A stretch of DNA of 64,000 nucleotides from Sediminitomix flava (GCF_003149185.1 NZ_QGDO01000001.1:310001-374000); one strand, 5' to 3'; shown: positions 23,001 to 32,015, counted from the first letter of the stretch. Made by a program: numbers and translations. Notes: generated by a model not told the origin, from the sequence alone.

Positions 23001-23296
23001 AAGGCAAGATAAAAATCATTGATCTTGCAAATAGGACGTTCTTTCTCTTCTCTAATCTCTTCTGCTCGTTCAAAATAAGTTACATCTTGCAGTCGCAAAG
23101 ACACTTTGGGAAAATGGGAAAAAGGGGATAAATGGATTTTCTGTACTTTTAATTCTCCTGGTTGTAAGCTATTAGCTATGTCGATTACTTTATCTTTGAT
23201 TGCTTTCCTATTCAGGTAAAAGAGTCCTGTAGTCAATACAATCATTCCGACAGTGAATACCAAAAAGTATTTCACGAATTTCATAATTACTTTCAT
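20033..23296 (-). CDS. AsmA-like protein, probable envelope lipid-homeostasis factor
   Basis: I place the start at the ATG at 23294-23296 (1087 residues); an upstream in-frame ATG at 23371 would put 25 polar residues before the membrane anchor. MKFVKYFLVFTVG at 23284 is a further option. One transmembrane helix near the N-terminus is followed by a very long periplasmic chain of beta-strands with the AsmA plan. The C-terminal AsmA_2-type region contains GRLNFNGDLNL, TYEGETYSVADNFDG and GQLYITGQQGLDM, and the tail is strongly basic and acidic (Lys/Glu-rich). AsmA/TamB-like proteins are thought to bridge inner and outer membranes and move phospholipids. Low-complexity Ser/Gln residues occur near residue 790. 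Confidence 0.85.
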   Translation of the reverse strand: MKVIMKFVKYFLVFTVGMIVLTTGLFYLNRKAIKDKVIDIANSLQPGELKVQKIHLSPFSHFPKVSLRLQDVTYFERAEEIREEKERPICKINDFYLAFNISDLMVGNINVAEVTLDSAYFGLLQYQDSSLNIFNAVGFDPTDSTQTKEETKEVQRDKPLDIVLERLEINNLVLDFESEPKEKRAALRVDHFDTSFQLRDRRLYSKINTNMTLLGIKHKEKVMLKDKPISFKSHLKINQNNMFIEILEAHLSVFEAQFGIEGSYAVQQNGYADLKINAEKEDLSLLTFLTNGWVNTKGQKSEDNGKIYLNATIKGETKDTIPFIEANFGAKDVSLYGKENNIALENIGFKGYLSTGSKADLSEGVIKLEDLNVDSKSGKIRMSASVKNLKTPYLDFTTNSSFDLATLNPFLKGDKIKHLKGGIELKGSVKSTIDKKNNYYISDGGKVGLFLKDISFEIPQTAQKYEDINGILYLFENKLGIHDFKAKMNDSDIHFTGQAENILKHLAGQNANMKINAKLDSKMFHIDDFVKLDSTSQVDHGKIENLNIDLTLQTTSEKLNSYKLLPYGEFKINNLSAVLPGMSDLKKLKGRLEVAPEKIVIDGFEGNLGGSNINLSAELLNFESITSSDTEPLTLSYSINSNSMQVVDFFTFKNKLHVPQEYKNAALNGFKVNGKIDTSNKEIIKEQGFPFGEVTISKLEWRFNRTPLLFRDFNIKFIHKPNEMIIEDFTGKIGESDFTFNAHLENITDSTKHDLKGTFDVNAQMLNFNELLNANFVEASSSSGNPQAQTTSQQVSTTDTLTFNPFTAKYPSFDLKVNISHMKYAKMDITNFRGQIVTTPNRVIHFKDIGTDAAGGRLNFNGDLNLIDAENAVFKSKAEAKELDMNLIHFETTYEGETYSVADNFDGILNAQINSSLYLNPDLTVNLDKSVADIEASIRDGKIQNFGPLEAMSKYFSNKDLNNIRFAEIKNTLELKNAKVTIPKMDISSTIGQLYITGQQGLDMSMAYLVEVPVKLVRSVAWNTLTGRKKKSDSEDEIMTDEGGKYVAIRIVGDVEEYDVKLGKGKKVRQHQKEKKKEEKKSKKDKN

Positions 23297-23374
23297 ACTT
23301 ATATGAAGGGGTATTAGGTGATAATTTATAGAATAACACAGTTTTTTATTAATTGGATGTAAACCGACCATAAA

Positions 23375-23404
23375 AAAAGCCCAATGTCAGAAACATTGAG
23401 CTTT
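23375..23404 (-). terminator. Hairpin terminator of the universal stress gene
   Basis: The arms at 23375-23387 and 23393-23404 form a stem of about 12 bp with one mismatch and a five-base loop. The A-run on the left gives a U-tract on the minus strand. Confidence 0.7.
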
Positions 23405-23444
23405 CGGGTTGGTAAAGGAAATTATAATCTTAACTATTCTTTGT

Positions 23445-24311
23445 CTAATCTTTTTTATCGAAATGTTGATTGAAAGTCAACACTGCTAGCTTAGAATGAT
23501 TTGCTACTTCTTCAGCTACACTACCCATGAGTATGTGAGAGATACCAGTTCTACCATGTGTAGTCATCGCAATCAAATCCGCATTTTTATCTTCTGCGAA
23601 TACTCTGATTCCTTCCTCTTCTGAGAAGAAGTTGAAGTGGTGAATTTCATAGTTTTCGAAACTATGCTCTTTCACAAAATCTTCAATGGTGTTTTCAGTT
23701 TTGATCGTTGTCTCAAATGAGTTTGGCGTAATGATCTTTGTGAACAATATCTTCGTATTGTACAAAGCTTGGAACGCTTTCAGTTTCTCAACTGATTGAT
23801 AAGATATTTTCTTGAAGTCTGATGCAAAAACCATTGTTTTTGGCTCAAACTCATCTTGGTGGTCTTTGATAGACAATACAGGTGTTCCTGATAGTCTAAT
23901 CACTTTTTCAGTGTTTGAACCAACCAAGAGTTCGTCAATACCATTTACTCCCGACGTCCCCATTACAATAATGTCTGCTGGGTTTTCTGAGATGTATTCA
24001 GCAATATGCTTTTGTGTAACATCAAATACTACATGAGTGTGAAGCGTTACATCTTCATATGTTTTTCTAAACACTTCTACTTTACGGTTGATGTATTCCG
24101 TGCTGTTTTCTTTGAAGAACGGATTCACACTTAAATCCACAGTGTGGTAAAGCGCATTTGGATCTGTTCCTGCTGGCATTGGTACATCAACTACATGTAG
24201 TAATGTAATTTCAGCCTGAGTTCGTCGAGCAATATCTACCGCTACCTCAAGGGCTTTTTCTGCTTGGACTGAGAAGTCTGTTGGAACGAGTATGCGTTTG
24301 TAGGTGCTCAT
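23445..24311 (-). CDS. Tandem-domain universal stress protein
   Basis: I start this gene at the ATG at 24309-24311 (288 residues, MSTYKRILVPTDFS), because the usual USP strand begins immediately; an in-frame ATG 63 bp upstream adds unrelated residues. It has two Usp domains, about 1-142 and 148-285. Both end with ATP-loop-like patterns: GTSGVNGIDELLVGS and THGRTGISHILMGS (G-x2-G-x9-G-S). These small cytoplasmic proteins bind ATP and accumulate under stress. The gene is monocistronic, with a terminator on its 3' side. Confidence 0.92.
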   Translation of the reverse strand: MSTYKRILVPTDFSVQAEKALEVAVDIARRTQAEITLLHVVDVPMPAGTDPNALYHTVDLSVNPFFKENSTEYINRKVEVFRKTYEDVTLHTHVVFDVTQKHIAEYISENPADIIVMGTSGVNGIDELLVGSNTEKVIRLSGTPVLSIKDHQDEFEPKTMVFASDFKKISYQSVEKLKAFQALYNTKILFTKIITPNSFETTIKTENTIEDFVKEHSFENYEIHHFNFFSEEEGIRVFAEDKNADLIAMTTHGRTGISHILMGSVAEEVANHSKLAVLTFNQHFDKKD

Positions 24312-24634
24312 GATAATCGAGTTTAAGTGAGAAATAAAGTATAGTGTTGTTTTTACATTTGTGAATATCTTCAAATATTTATCTAGTTTTGGTGATGATT
24401 ATCAATGAGTTTTGATGATTGTTTTAGAATGGTGGAAAACAAGCCATTAAAAGCCGTTTTTATCGAATTCAGAAATTGTAAAAAGTAGTCAAAAACATAC
24501 ATATCAGTACAAAAGTATCTGAGTAACTCCTGATTTCTGTCTATTTCAAATGTTGAAAAACTTTGTTCTAGCCAAAAAAAAGGCCAACACCAAGTGAAGA
24601 CCTTTTCTCATTTATAAAAAGAAGTACTGATTTA
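24312..24634. other. Non-coding gap with the serC terminator
   Basis: This 323-bp stretch holds no gene. At 24578-24606 the arms aaaaggcc and gacctttt form an 8-bp stem (one G-U) followed by a U-tract on the minus strand, which ends the serC transcript. The rest is presumed promoter for the universal stress gene. Confidence 0.6.
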
Positions 24635-25720
24635 TTATTTTAATGATTCTAATAAATCATTCAACTTAAAGTATATCTCTTTTGAATGTGTTGGAAAGTT
24701 AGCAATACGTACTTGATTTGCTTTATATTTTCCGTAACCTGTACCAATAATAAGTCCCTCTTTCTTCAAATAATCAATTACTTCAGAAGGCTCTTTTCCA
24801 ATCACCTCAGTAACGATAACCGTTTTAGAACGATGGTCTTTGTTATCAACAATAGGCTTAAAATTCGGGTGACGGTCTAGCAAACCATAAGTCATGGTAG
24901 ACTTATAATCCATTTCTCCACGAATCATATCTACTCCTCTACGGTTCATATCTTCTGCTACTTTACCCAAAAGGTAAATATTCAAGACATTCGGCGTTTC
25001 TGGAGTCATATTGTTTTCAGCTTGTTTCAGAAGAGCTGGAATGCTGTGGTAAGTTCCAACTTTCTGTCCAGCTTCCATCAATTGATTACACTTATCTACA
25101 CATCTTTGATTGAAAACCCAAACTCCAAGACCTGCAGGCAATCCCATTCCTTTTTGCACAGAAAAGTAAAGGGAATCAATTTTAGTAAGATCAAGATCAA
25201 CATAAGGAACAGCTGAAACAGCATCTAGAACAATCAGAGCTTCTTGATTTCTTTCTCTAACCTTATAAATTTCCTCAACTGGAAGTTGGACACCCGAAGA
25301 GGTTTCATTTTGCGTTAGGCAAATCATCTCAACATCTGATGGAAATTCGATTTCATCTGTCTTGAATCCTTCACCAAATGGAGCTTCTACTTTCTGAGCA
25401 TTTCGCCCCAATTGCGTTGAGAAATCATAGAATTTCTTTGAGAAAGAGCCATTCACCAAGTGGAAAGAAGATTCACTTGTACAGTTTTGTAGCAAACGCT
25501 CCCATATTTCATTGGCAGAGCTTGTAAAGACCATAAAATAGTCTTCTGGAATGCTAAGAAGTTTTCTTACTTCTTTTTCTGTATGTGCATAAATGTCTTT
25601 GAAAGCTTGGCTTCTGTGAGAAATTGAAGCCACATTGTTTTTCAAAGCCATTTGAATATGATCTGGAACTGTAAAATACAATTCGCTTGGTCCTGGTGTA
25701 AGGTGATAATTTTTAGTCAT
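24635..25720 (-). CDS. serC: Phosphoserine aminotransferase (class V)
   Basis: A 361-residue PLP enzyme of aminotransferase class V. The N-terminus has the SerC-like LTPGPSELY; D166 (VLDAVSA) should hold the pyridine nitrogen and K190 (SVQKGMGLP) forms the Schiff base. It converts 3-phosphohydroxypyruvate and glutamate to phosphoserine. It lies directly downstream of the serB-serA fusion gene on the same strand, which supports the serine assignment over other class V enzymes. The intergenic hairpin at 25747-25776 may let the two be expressed unequally. Confidence 0.88.
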   Translation of the reverse strand: MTKNYHLTPGPSELYFTVPDHIQMALKNNVASISHRSQAFKDIYAHTEKEVRKLLSIPEDYFMVFTSSANEIWERLLQNCTSESSFHLVNGSFSKKFYDFSTQLGRNAQKVEAPFGEGFKTDEIEFPSDVEMICLTQNETSSGVQLPVEEIYKVRERNQEALIVLDAVSAVPYVDLDLTKIDSLYFSVQKGMGLPAGLGVWVFNQRCVDKCNQLMEAGQKVGTYHSIPALLKQAENNMTPETPNVLNIYLLGKVAEDMNRRGVDMIRGEMDYKSTMTYGLLDRHPNFKPIVDNKDHRSKTVIVTEVIGKEPSEVIDYLKKEGLIIGTGYGKYKANQVRIANFPTHSKEIYFKLNDLLESLK

Positions 25721-25746
25721 AAGTAACAGAAACTAAAGTATAAGCA

Positions 25747-25776
25747 AACCCTAAGAATACAGCGATTCTTAGGGTT
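25747..25776. other. Perfect 12-bp hairpin between the serine genes
   Basis: The arms aaccctaagaat (25747-25758) and attcttagggtt (25765-25776) enclose a 6-nt loop. It has no good U-tract on the minus strand, so it may be a weak terminator, attenuator or mRNA-protecting stem between the fusion gene and serC. Confidence 0.75.
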
Positions 25777-25831
25777 ATATATATCAGTAAATAATTGAAA
25801 GCTCTAATTGTTTAAATGATATGCTAAAAAA

Positions 25832-27724
25832 TTAATATAGCACTCTCAATTTAATTGTTCCTTCAATTTCTTTCAATGCTTCAATCAATTTCGGATCATA
25901 AGCCTTGTCGATATCTGTGATCACGTAACCAATTTTCTCGTTTGTCTTCAAATACTGGCCAACAATATTGATTCCGTAATCTGCCATGATACTGTTGATT
26001 TTTGCCAAAACCCCAGCTTCGTTTCTATGAATATGAAGCAAACGGTGTGCATTATTCAATTGAGGCAATTGTAAGTTAGGGAAGTTTACACTATTAAATG
26101 TATTACCCGTATTTACATAGTCAATCAACTTATTGGGCACAAATTCAGCAATGTTTTCTTGTGCTTCCAAAGTACTACCACCAATGTGAGGAGTCAAAAT
26201 CAAGTTTTTAGCACCTTGAAGTACCGACTTAAATGGCTCTTGATTATTTTTTGGCTCAGTAGGGAAAACATCTACACCCGCACCTTTTAGCTTTCCACTA
26301 TCTAGTGCATCACGAAGTGCTTGAACGTCAACTACAGGACCTCTTGCAAGGTTTACAAAAGTAGCCCCGTCTTTCATCATTGCGAACTCCTTCGCACCGA
26401 AGAAACTCTTGTTTTCTGCACGACCATCTACATGAAGTGAAACTACATCCACTTTATTTAGAAGCTCCTCAAGTGAAGTACACTTTTTGGCATTACCAAG
26501 TGCAAGCTTCTCAATAATATCGTAATAGTATACTTCCATACCCACAGCCTCTGCTATTACAGAAAGTTGTGATCCGATATTTCCGTATCCAATAATTCCT
26601 AACTTCTTGTTTCTGATCTCAAATGAACCCGTAGCCGACTTGTTCCATTTTCCTTGATGCATCATTTCAATATTATCAGGAATATTACGCATCAACATGA
26701 TAATTTCACCAAGTGCAAGCTCAACCACACTACGAGTGTTACTGAAAGGAGCATTAAATACTGCAATTCCTTTCTCTTGAGCTGTTTCAAGATCAACTTG
26801 GTTCGTTCCGATACAGAACGTACCAATTGCCATCAGACGGTTGGCATTTTCCAATACCTTTTTCGTGATATTTGTCTTAGATCGGATACCGATGATTGAA
26901 ACATCTTTGATCTTCTCAGACAATTCTTCTTCGTCCATTGCTCCTTTATGAAGCTCAACTTGATAGCCTTCTTCCTCAAGAGTTGCTTTAGCATTCGGAT
27001 GAACGTTTTCTAGCAACAATACCTTGATTCGGCTTTTTGGATAAGAAACCGCCATTGGTAATTTATTTTCGTAAAGGATTTCATCTAGGTTTGGCGCAAC
27101 CATATCTGCATTCTCAACTACAGAAGGTCTACTTACATTTTCAGTAAATGCGTAGAACTTGTCAGCCATTCCCTCCTTTCTAATTTCATAATCAGTATAG
27201 CCATCACCAATTACCAAAACTTCACCTTTAAGATCAAGCTCTTTCATTTGAGCAACCTTACCTTGTGGTTTAGTAAGTAGGTTTTCAGTGTCATAGCCAT
27301 TAATATTTCCGTCTACATCATAAGTAAATGTATTTGCGAAAATATTTTGCTCCAAGATACCATACTCGCTCACTACAGGAGTAATGAAATCTTTAAAGCC
27401 ATTTGAAACGATAAAAACATCCTCAGCATTTTGCGAAAGAAATTCTTTGTTTCTTTTAAAGGAATCGGAAACCTTACCTTTCAATTCTGAAACTAATGTA
27501 TCGATATGCTTTTTGTTAGCATCCAATAGTTTTACTCTTCGATCTAGTGCTTCATCAAAAGACAAAGAACCTTCCATAGCTTGATCTGTAAGTTCTTTCA
27601 CTTGGTTTGCTAAATCCTCTTTATCAGGGTTTTCAGCATGTGAAATTTCGATCAAAACATCTAAGGCTTCAACTTGTGTGAAGGTACTGTCGAAATCAAT
27701 GACAAAGAATTTTTTTTCACTCAT
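25832..27724 (-). CDS. Phosphoserine phosphatase-phosphoglycerate dehydrogenase fusion
   Basis: A 630-residue bifunctional protein. Residues 1-205 are a HAD phosphatase of the SerB type: DFDST with nucleophile D10 and D12, a VSNGF motif II region, and the distal GDGYTDYE acidic pair. Residues about 230-540 are a D-isomer 2-hydroxyacid dehydrogenase of the SerA type with NAD motif GYGNIG at 379-384, NLARGPVVD, and the catalytic His in TPHIGGST. Residues about 557-630 form an ACT domain, a likely serine-sensing site. The fusion covers the first and third steps of serine synthesis, and serC next door supplies the second. The frame is open across the junction with no internal stop, so this is a real fusion in the sequence. 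Confidence 0.92.
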   Translation of the reverse strand: MSEKKFFVIDFDSTFTQVEALDVLIEISHAENPDKEDLANQVKELTDQAMEGSLSFDEALDRRVKLLDANKKHIDTLVSELKGKVSDSFKRNKEFLSQNAEDVFIVSNGFKDFITPVVSEYGILEQNIFANTFTYDVDGNINGYDTENLLTKPQGKVAQMKELDLKGEVLVIGDGYTDYEIRKEGMADKFYAFTENVSRPSVVENADMVAPNLDEILYENKLPMAVSYPKSRIKVLLLENVHPNAKATLEEEGYQVELHKGAMDEEELSEKIKDVSIIGIRSKTNITKKVLENANRLMAIGTFCIGTNQVDLETAQEKGIAVFNAPFSNTRSVVELALGEIIMLMRNIPDNIEMMHQGKWNKSATGSFEIRNKKLGIIGYGNIGSQLSVIAEAVGMEVYYYDIIEKLALGNAKKCTSLEELLNKVDVVSLHVDGRAENKSFFGAKEFAMMKDGATFVNLARGPVVDVQALRDALDSGKLKGAGVDVFPTEPKNNQEPFKSVLQGAKNLILTPHIGGSTLEAQENIAEFVPNKLIDYVNTGNTFNSVNFPNLQLPQLNNAHRLLHIHRNEAGVLAKINSIMADYGINIVGQYLKTNEKIGYVITDIDKAYDPKLIEALKEIEGTIKLRVLY

Positions 27725-27814
27725 GATAGTTTGCTCGAGAAATAATTAAAAATATCACAACGGATTAGACGTATAATTACATTAATTGCAAATTAATGCA
27801 AATTCATTGTGATA

Positions 27815-28294
27815 TCACATTCTTTTTGTGAATTTAATCGTTCCGAATCCTTTTACGATATGATTCCACTCTTCTACATCCAATTCGATGGCTACTGCAG
27901 AAGCTGGTACAAAAGAGTAAAATTCTTCTGTTAAATACTCTGCTAGATAGCTTATTGCAGGATTATGACCTACCAAAACCACCGAATTCATAGTATTATC
28001 TAAGCCTTGAATCATCTCGTAAAGTTGCCCAACAGAAGCATTATAAATTGAAGGAGCTTCCTCCAACTTTTCTTCGGAAAGGTTTAATAACTCAGAAATG
28101 TATCGAGTTGTTTCTTTTGTTCTTTGAGCGGTACTAAAAATCAGTTTATCTACTTCTAAACCTTCAGTATTTAATTCTCTCCCCAACTGAATAGCATGTG
28201 TAATTCCTTCAGTGGTTAAATCTCTGTCGAAGTCCGACCCACCCAAGTAACTGTTTTCTGCTTCTGCATGTCTTATCAACACAATTTGCTTCAT
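27815..28294 (-). CDS. sixA: SixA-type histidine phosphatase
   Basis: A 159-residue member of the histidine phosphatase superfamily with the RHG-type motif LIRHAEAE (R8, H9) and the second catalytic His in VGHNPAISYL. The size and both motifs match SixA phosphohistidine phosphatases, which remove phosphate from His-containing phosphotransfer proteins. No phosphorelay gene is adjacent. A 9-bp inverted repeat (27752-27760 and 27807-27815) overlaps its stop codon and may shape the message end before the serine fusion gene. Confidence 0.85.
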   Translation of the reverse strand: MKQIVLIRHAEAENSYLGGSDFDRDLTTEGITHAIQLGRELNTEGLEVDKLIFSTAQRTKETTRYISELLNLSEEKLEEAPSIYNASVGQLYEMIQGLDNTMNSVVLVGHNPAISYLAEYLTEEFYSFVPASAVAIELDVEEWNHIVKGFGTIKFTKRM

Positions 28295-28461
28295 AGTAAT
28301 TGTTTTGTTTGATAGTATTAAGAAAATGAAACATTTCTAGAATGCTCTTTAGGAGAGACTAACTTCCTTCACCATTACGCTAAGATTCCTCAATATTTGG
28401 GCAAAGTTGCAATAAATTCCATTTAGAGTTAAAAATATCTTTACAGAATTGGTGAATTTCT

Positions 28462-28469
28462 TAGCTTTG
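28462..28469 (+). promoter_or_regulatory. Bacteroidota-type -7 box upstream of purC
   Basis: TAGCTTTG matches the TAnnTTTG consensus and lies about 52 bp before the purC start. I see no convincing -33 TTG at the ideal spacing. Confidence 0.55.
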
Positions 28470-28520
28470 CACTCACATTTGAATTTGTAAAAGATAGAAA
28501 ACTAAGACCTTTTCAGCAAT

Positions 28521-29456
28521 ATGGAAGCTACAAAAAATACCAATTTCCAGTTTGAGAAATCAAATGGTAAGTATGAAGGAAAAGTAAGAGATGTTTACTT
28601 TTTTGAGGATAAGTTGGCGATCGTTGCTTCAGACCGTATTTCGGCATTTGATGTAGTACTCAAAAGAGCTATTCCTTACAAAGGACAAGTTCTTAATCAG
28701 ATTGCAAGTAAATTCTTGCAAATGACTGCTGACATTGTTCCTAACTGGGTGGAAGCTACACCTCATCCTAACGTAACTGTTGGTAAAAAATGTGAGGCAT
28801 ACGCTGTAGAAATGGTAATCAGAGGCTACCTTGCTGGTCATGCTTGGAGAGAATATAAAGCAGGTAAAAGAATGCTTTGTGGAGTGGCATTACCAGAAGG
28901 GCTAAAGGAAAATGATAAATTGCCTGAGCCAATCATTACGCCTACAACAAAAGCAATGGAAGGTCATGATGAAGATATTTCTCGTGAAGAAATTCTTGCA
29001 CAAGGAATTGTAAGCGAAGGCGAATACGTAAAACTTGAGGCTTATACTAGAGCTTTATTTGCTGCTGGTCAAGCATATGCCGCTGATCGTGGTTTGATTT
29101 TGGTTGACACAAAATATGAATTTGGTAAATACGATGGTGACATCTATTTGATTGATGAAATTCATACACCAGATTCATCTCGTTATTTCTACGCTGAAGG
29201 ATACCAAGAACGCCAAGATAAAGACGAGCCACAAAAACAATTATCTAAAGAATTTGTTAGAAAGTGGTTAATTGAGAATGGTTTCCAAGGACAAGATGGA
29301 CAAGTTGAGCCAGAAATGTCTGATGAGTTTGTAGCCTCAGTTTCTGAGCGATATATCGAACTCTTTGAAAACATTACAGGAGAAAAATTTGAACGCACAA
29401 GCTACGAGAATAGAGAAGCACAAATGGAAGAGGCGATCCAAAAGTATTTCGGATAA
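28521..29456 (+). CDS. purC: SAICAR synthase
   Basis: A 311-residue phosphoribosylaminoimidazole-succinocarboxamide synthase, which joins CAIR and aspartate with ATP in purine synthesis. The N-terminal [13 protein letters not shown] nucleotide-binding strand, [23 protein letters not shown] and the C-terminal VDTKYEFGK segments are all characteristic. The length fits the longer eukaryote-like/Bacteroidota form (about 300 residues) rather than the 240-residue enterobacterial one. It is followed 85 bp later by the STAS gene. Confidence 0.96.
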   Translation: MEATKNTNFQFEKSNGKYEGKVRDVYFFEDKLAIVASDRISAFDVVLKRAIPYKGQVLNQIASKFLQMTADIVPNWVEATPHPNVTVGKKCEAYAVEMVIRGYLAGHAWREYKAGKRMLCGVALPEGLKENDKLPEPIITPTTKAMEGHDEDISREEILAQGIVSEGEYVKLEAYTRALFAAGQAYAADRGLILVDTKYEFGKYDGDIYLIDEIHTPDSSRYFYAEGYQERQDKDEPQKQLSKEFVRKWLIENGFQGQDGQVEPEMSDEFVASVSERYIELFENITGEKFERTSYENREAQMEEAIQKYFG

Positions 29457-29541
29457 TCGATTAGCCTCTTAAGTACTTTGTATTACATCGAAACTTCTTT
29501 ATCTTAGTTTCGTATAGCTTGAAAAAAGATAAAATTTAGAT

Positions 29542-29928
29542 ATGAAATTCACGATTGATAAGTCGGAAAAATATACAATTATCTCTTTAGAAGAGGAAAA
29601 ACTAGATTCACTAAAAGCTCCACTTCTTAAGAGTGAAATTATTACGTTGTTCCAATCAGGTACTGAAAACTTGATCCTTGACTTGGAAAATGTAAAATAC
29701 GTTGATTCGTCTGGGTTGAGTGCCATTTTGGTTGCTAACCGTATGACTGGTGATGTAAATGGCGAATTTGTCATCTGCAACATTTCTGATCACGTGATGA
29801 AATTAATCAAAATCTCAAAATTGGAATCTGTATTAAACATCCTTCCAACAAAACAAGAAGCAATCGAGGCGATCTTCTTGCATGAGATTGAAAAAGATTT
29901 GGGTACTGAGCCTTCAGACGAAGACTAA
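29542..29928 (+). CDS. STAS-domain anti-sigma-factor antagonist-like protein
   Basis: A 128-residue protein with a single STAS domain (about residues 1-105). It contains the family phosphoacceptor region YVDSSGLSAILVANR, where the SS pair gives the candidate phosphorylated serine. The C-terminal tail is acidic. Such proteins relieve an anti-sigma kinase or take part in partner switching. No anti-sigma kinase, phosphatase or sigma factor is nearby, so the partner is unknown. A terminator follows at 29950-29989. Confidence 0.88.
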   Translation: MKFTIDKSEKYTIISLEEEKLDSLKAPLLKSEIITLFQSGTENLILDLENVKYVDSSGLSAILVANRMTGDVNGEFVICNISDHVMKLIKISKLESVLNILPTKQEAIEAIFLHEIEKDLGTEPSDED

Positions 29929-29949
29929 AAAGAAACTAAATCTTTAAAT

Positions 29950-29989
29950 AAAACACCTGTCGAGACATAAACCCCTTGGCAGGTGTTTT
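29950..29989 (+). terminator. Intrinsic terminator after the STAS gene
   Basis: The arms aaaacacctg (29950-29959) and caggtgtttt (29980-29989) form a perfect 10-bp stem followed by Ts. Confidence 0.85.
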
Positions 29990-30031
29990 TTCTATAGCTA
30001 AAAATTCAATTAACTAGAACCAATATTACAA

Positions 30032-30949
30032 GTGCCTTTCGAATTAAAGATTTTAGGAAGTAGTGGTGCCACACCAATCGGCGATCGTTTCATGAGCTCT
30101 CAATACCTAACTATTGGGAAATCTCATTTTTTGATTGATTGTGGAGAAGGGGCACAATACCAATTACTCAAGTACGGAATAAGCCCAATGAAAATTTCTA
30201 GGATTTTCATTAGTCATTTGCATGGAGATCACTTTTTCGGCTTACCAGGACTTATTTCTTCTATGCAGTTAAACAGACGACAGGAAGAATTACACATTCA
30301 TGCGCCAAGTGGTCTTGATGACATTTTAACCACTTCTTTCAAACATTCCGATACACAACTTACCTTCAGTATTATTTTTCATCCCACACCTACTGATCCT
30401 ACAGCTACGATTTATGAGGATGAATTTATCACGGTAGATACACTTCCTTTGAGTCACCGCATCTTTTGTAGAGGTTTTCTATTTCAAGAAAAACCAAAAC
30501 CAAGAAAGCTTCTAGCTGAAAAATTACCGTATGGAATGCCCTTTGAAATGTACAAACAATTGAAGAGTGGAATTGATGTGGTTTTTGAAGATGTTGAATA
30601 CAAATCTGATGAGGTAACCCTACCTGCTAAAAAGAGTCGTTCTTATGCCTATTGTTCAGACACAGCTTATCGTGAAGAGTTAATACCATTGTTAAAAAAT
30701 GTAGATTTATTATATCATGAATCTACCTTTTCTGAACAACATAAAGACCGTGCTACGTACACATTTCATAGTACCGCAAAACAAGCTGCACTAATTGCAA
30801 AAAGAGCCAAAGTAGGTAAGCTAATTTTAGGCCACTTTTCTGCACGTTATAAAAATCTTAACATTTTGCTCGAAGAGGCTCAAGAGGTATTTAACAACAT
30901 TAACTTAGGCGTGGAAGGATCAGATTATGAGCTAATTGATAGTGAATAA
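30032..30949 (+). CDS. rnz: Ribonuclease Z
   Basis: A 305-residue tRNA 3'-processing endonuclease. It begins at a GTG codon (30032-30034); no in-frame ATG precedes the conserved first strand PFELKILGSSG. The zinc motif HLHGDH spans residues 62-67 and the later ligands lie in SDTAY and GHFSARY. The exosite insert expected of full-length RNase Z is present around residues 150-200. It matures tRNA 3' ends by cutting after the discriminator base. It is monocistronic and close to a terminator upstream. Confidence 0.94.
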   Translation: MPFELKILGSSGATPIGDRFMSSQYLTIGKSHFLIDCGEGAQYQLLKYGISPMKISRIFISHLHGDHFFGLPGLISSMQLNRRQEELHIHAPSGLDDILTTSFKHSDTQLTFSIIFHPTPTDPTATIYEDEFITVDTLPLSHRIFCRGFLFQEKPKPRKLLAEKLPYGMPFEMYKQLKSGIDVVFEDVEYKSDEVTLPAKKSRSYAYCSDTAYREELIPLLKNVDLLYHESTFSEQHKDRATYTFHSTAKQAALIAKRAKVGKLILGHFSARYKNLNILLEEAQEVFNNINLGVEGSDYELIDSE

Positions 30950-31173
30950 ATGTTCATTTAACGTGAATTTTTCGTTTATTTTCCATTATCCAACAATTGT
31001 ACTTATTAACAATTTATTTGCACTTTTTTTAGGATAGCTTAACATGCGCTTCTACTTTTGCAGCATCAATTCGACGGATGGTACCAATCAAATTGAGGAT
31101 AAATCAGGACTGAGATTTAGTCATTTCACAGTGCTGTTGAAAAAAAATAAAATAAATGAATCACGTATCACTA

Positions 31174-31893
31174 ATGAAAAAAGTATTAACACTTTTAGTT
31201 CTTTCTTTTGCATTTTTAGCAAACTTCGAAGCTTCAGCTCAAAACATTCAAGCTCATTACGATTTTGGGGAGACTCGTAAGTACATAACTACTACTTTTG
31301 AATATTTTAGACCTGCAGAGAAAGGAGAGACTTTCATGTTTGTAGACTTCGACTACAACATGAACAATGAAGACAATAAGCAAATGTCTTTGGCTTATTG
31401 GGAAATCTCACACAAATTTTATTTAAACGAGAACAAACTGAACCTACACGTTGAATACAACGATGGTTTTTTTGCTGGGGGTACTGATGCTATCGCTATC
31501 GACCAAGCATTTTTATTAGGTATGGGGCGTCCGTTCTCAATCGGAGGATTCTTCTTCCACCCAACTATTTCTTATAAATTCATTCCTAGCAACGAAAAGA
31601 ACACTGACTTCCAATTTACTTTGGTTTGGTTCAAGCCGTTGTTTGATGGAAAAGTAATGTTCAATGGTTTCTTGGATATCTGGACAGATGACAGCTTAGC
31701 AGATCAGCTTAATCCTGAAGCAACTAGTATCAGCAAACAAGCTGTATTCTTAACAGAGCCTCAAATCTGGTACAACGTGAACGATAACTTTGCAGTTGGT
31801 GGAGAAGTTGAAATTAGTAAAGGTTTTGCTGAAGCTCAGTTCGATGACGACTGGATGGTAAACACAACTCTTGGTGTTAAATACACTTTCTAA
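31174..31893 (+). CDS. DUF5020/Tsx-like outer-membrane channel protein
   Basis: I place the start at the ATG at 31174 (239 residues) because the signal peptide MKKVLTLLVLSFAFLA begins there; an ATG 18 bp upstream is also in frame. After cleavage near ASAQ the chain alternates amphipathic strands (FMFVDFDYNMN, LNLHVEYNDG, FSIGGFFFHPTISYKF) and ends with an aromatic residue (GVKYTF), so it is a 12-strand-type outer-membrane barrel. The family is related to Tsx nucleoside channels. The NCS2 purine permease starts 142 bp downstream, which supports a role in nucleoside or base entry. Confidence 0.75.
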   Translation: MKKVLTLLVLSFAFLANFEASAQNIQAHYDFGETRKYITTTFEYFRPAEKGETFMFVDFDYNMNNEDNKQMSLAYWEISHKFYLNENKLNLHVEYNDGFFAGGTDAIAIDQAFLLGMGRPFSIGGFFFHPTISYKFIPSNEKNTDFQFTLVWFKPLFDGKVMFNGFLDIWTDDSLADQLNPEATSISKQAVFLTEPQIWYNVNDNFAVGGEVEISKGFAEAQFDDDWMVNTTLGVKYTF

Positions 31894-31932
31894 AAACCAG
31901 TTTTAAGGAACAAAGCATTTCAAAAATACATT

Positions 31933-32015
31933 TCCTAGATGAAAAGCGCATTTGATCTAGGATGTAGAAATTTAAATTTAAAATCCTTACACTCAAGTAG
32001 TAGTGAGTGTAAGGG
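31933..32015 (+). promoter_or_regulatory. Two stem-loops in the leader of the NCS2 permease
   Basis: Stem 1 pairs tcctagat (31933-31940) with atctagga (31955-31962), perfect over 8 bp. Stem 2 pairs ccttacactc (31985-31994) with gagtgtaagg (32005-32014), perfect over 10 bp; it extends by a U-G and three A-U pairs. The tract after stem 2 is short (gttt). The pair could be a terminator/attenuator or a structured leader between the channel and permease genes. It does not match the purine riboswitch core that I know. Confidence 0.6.
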
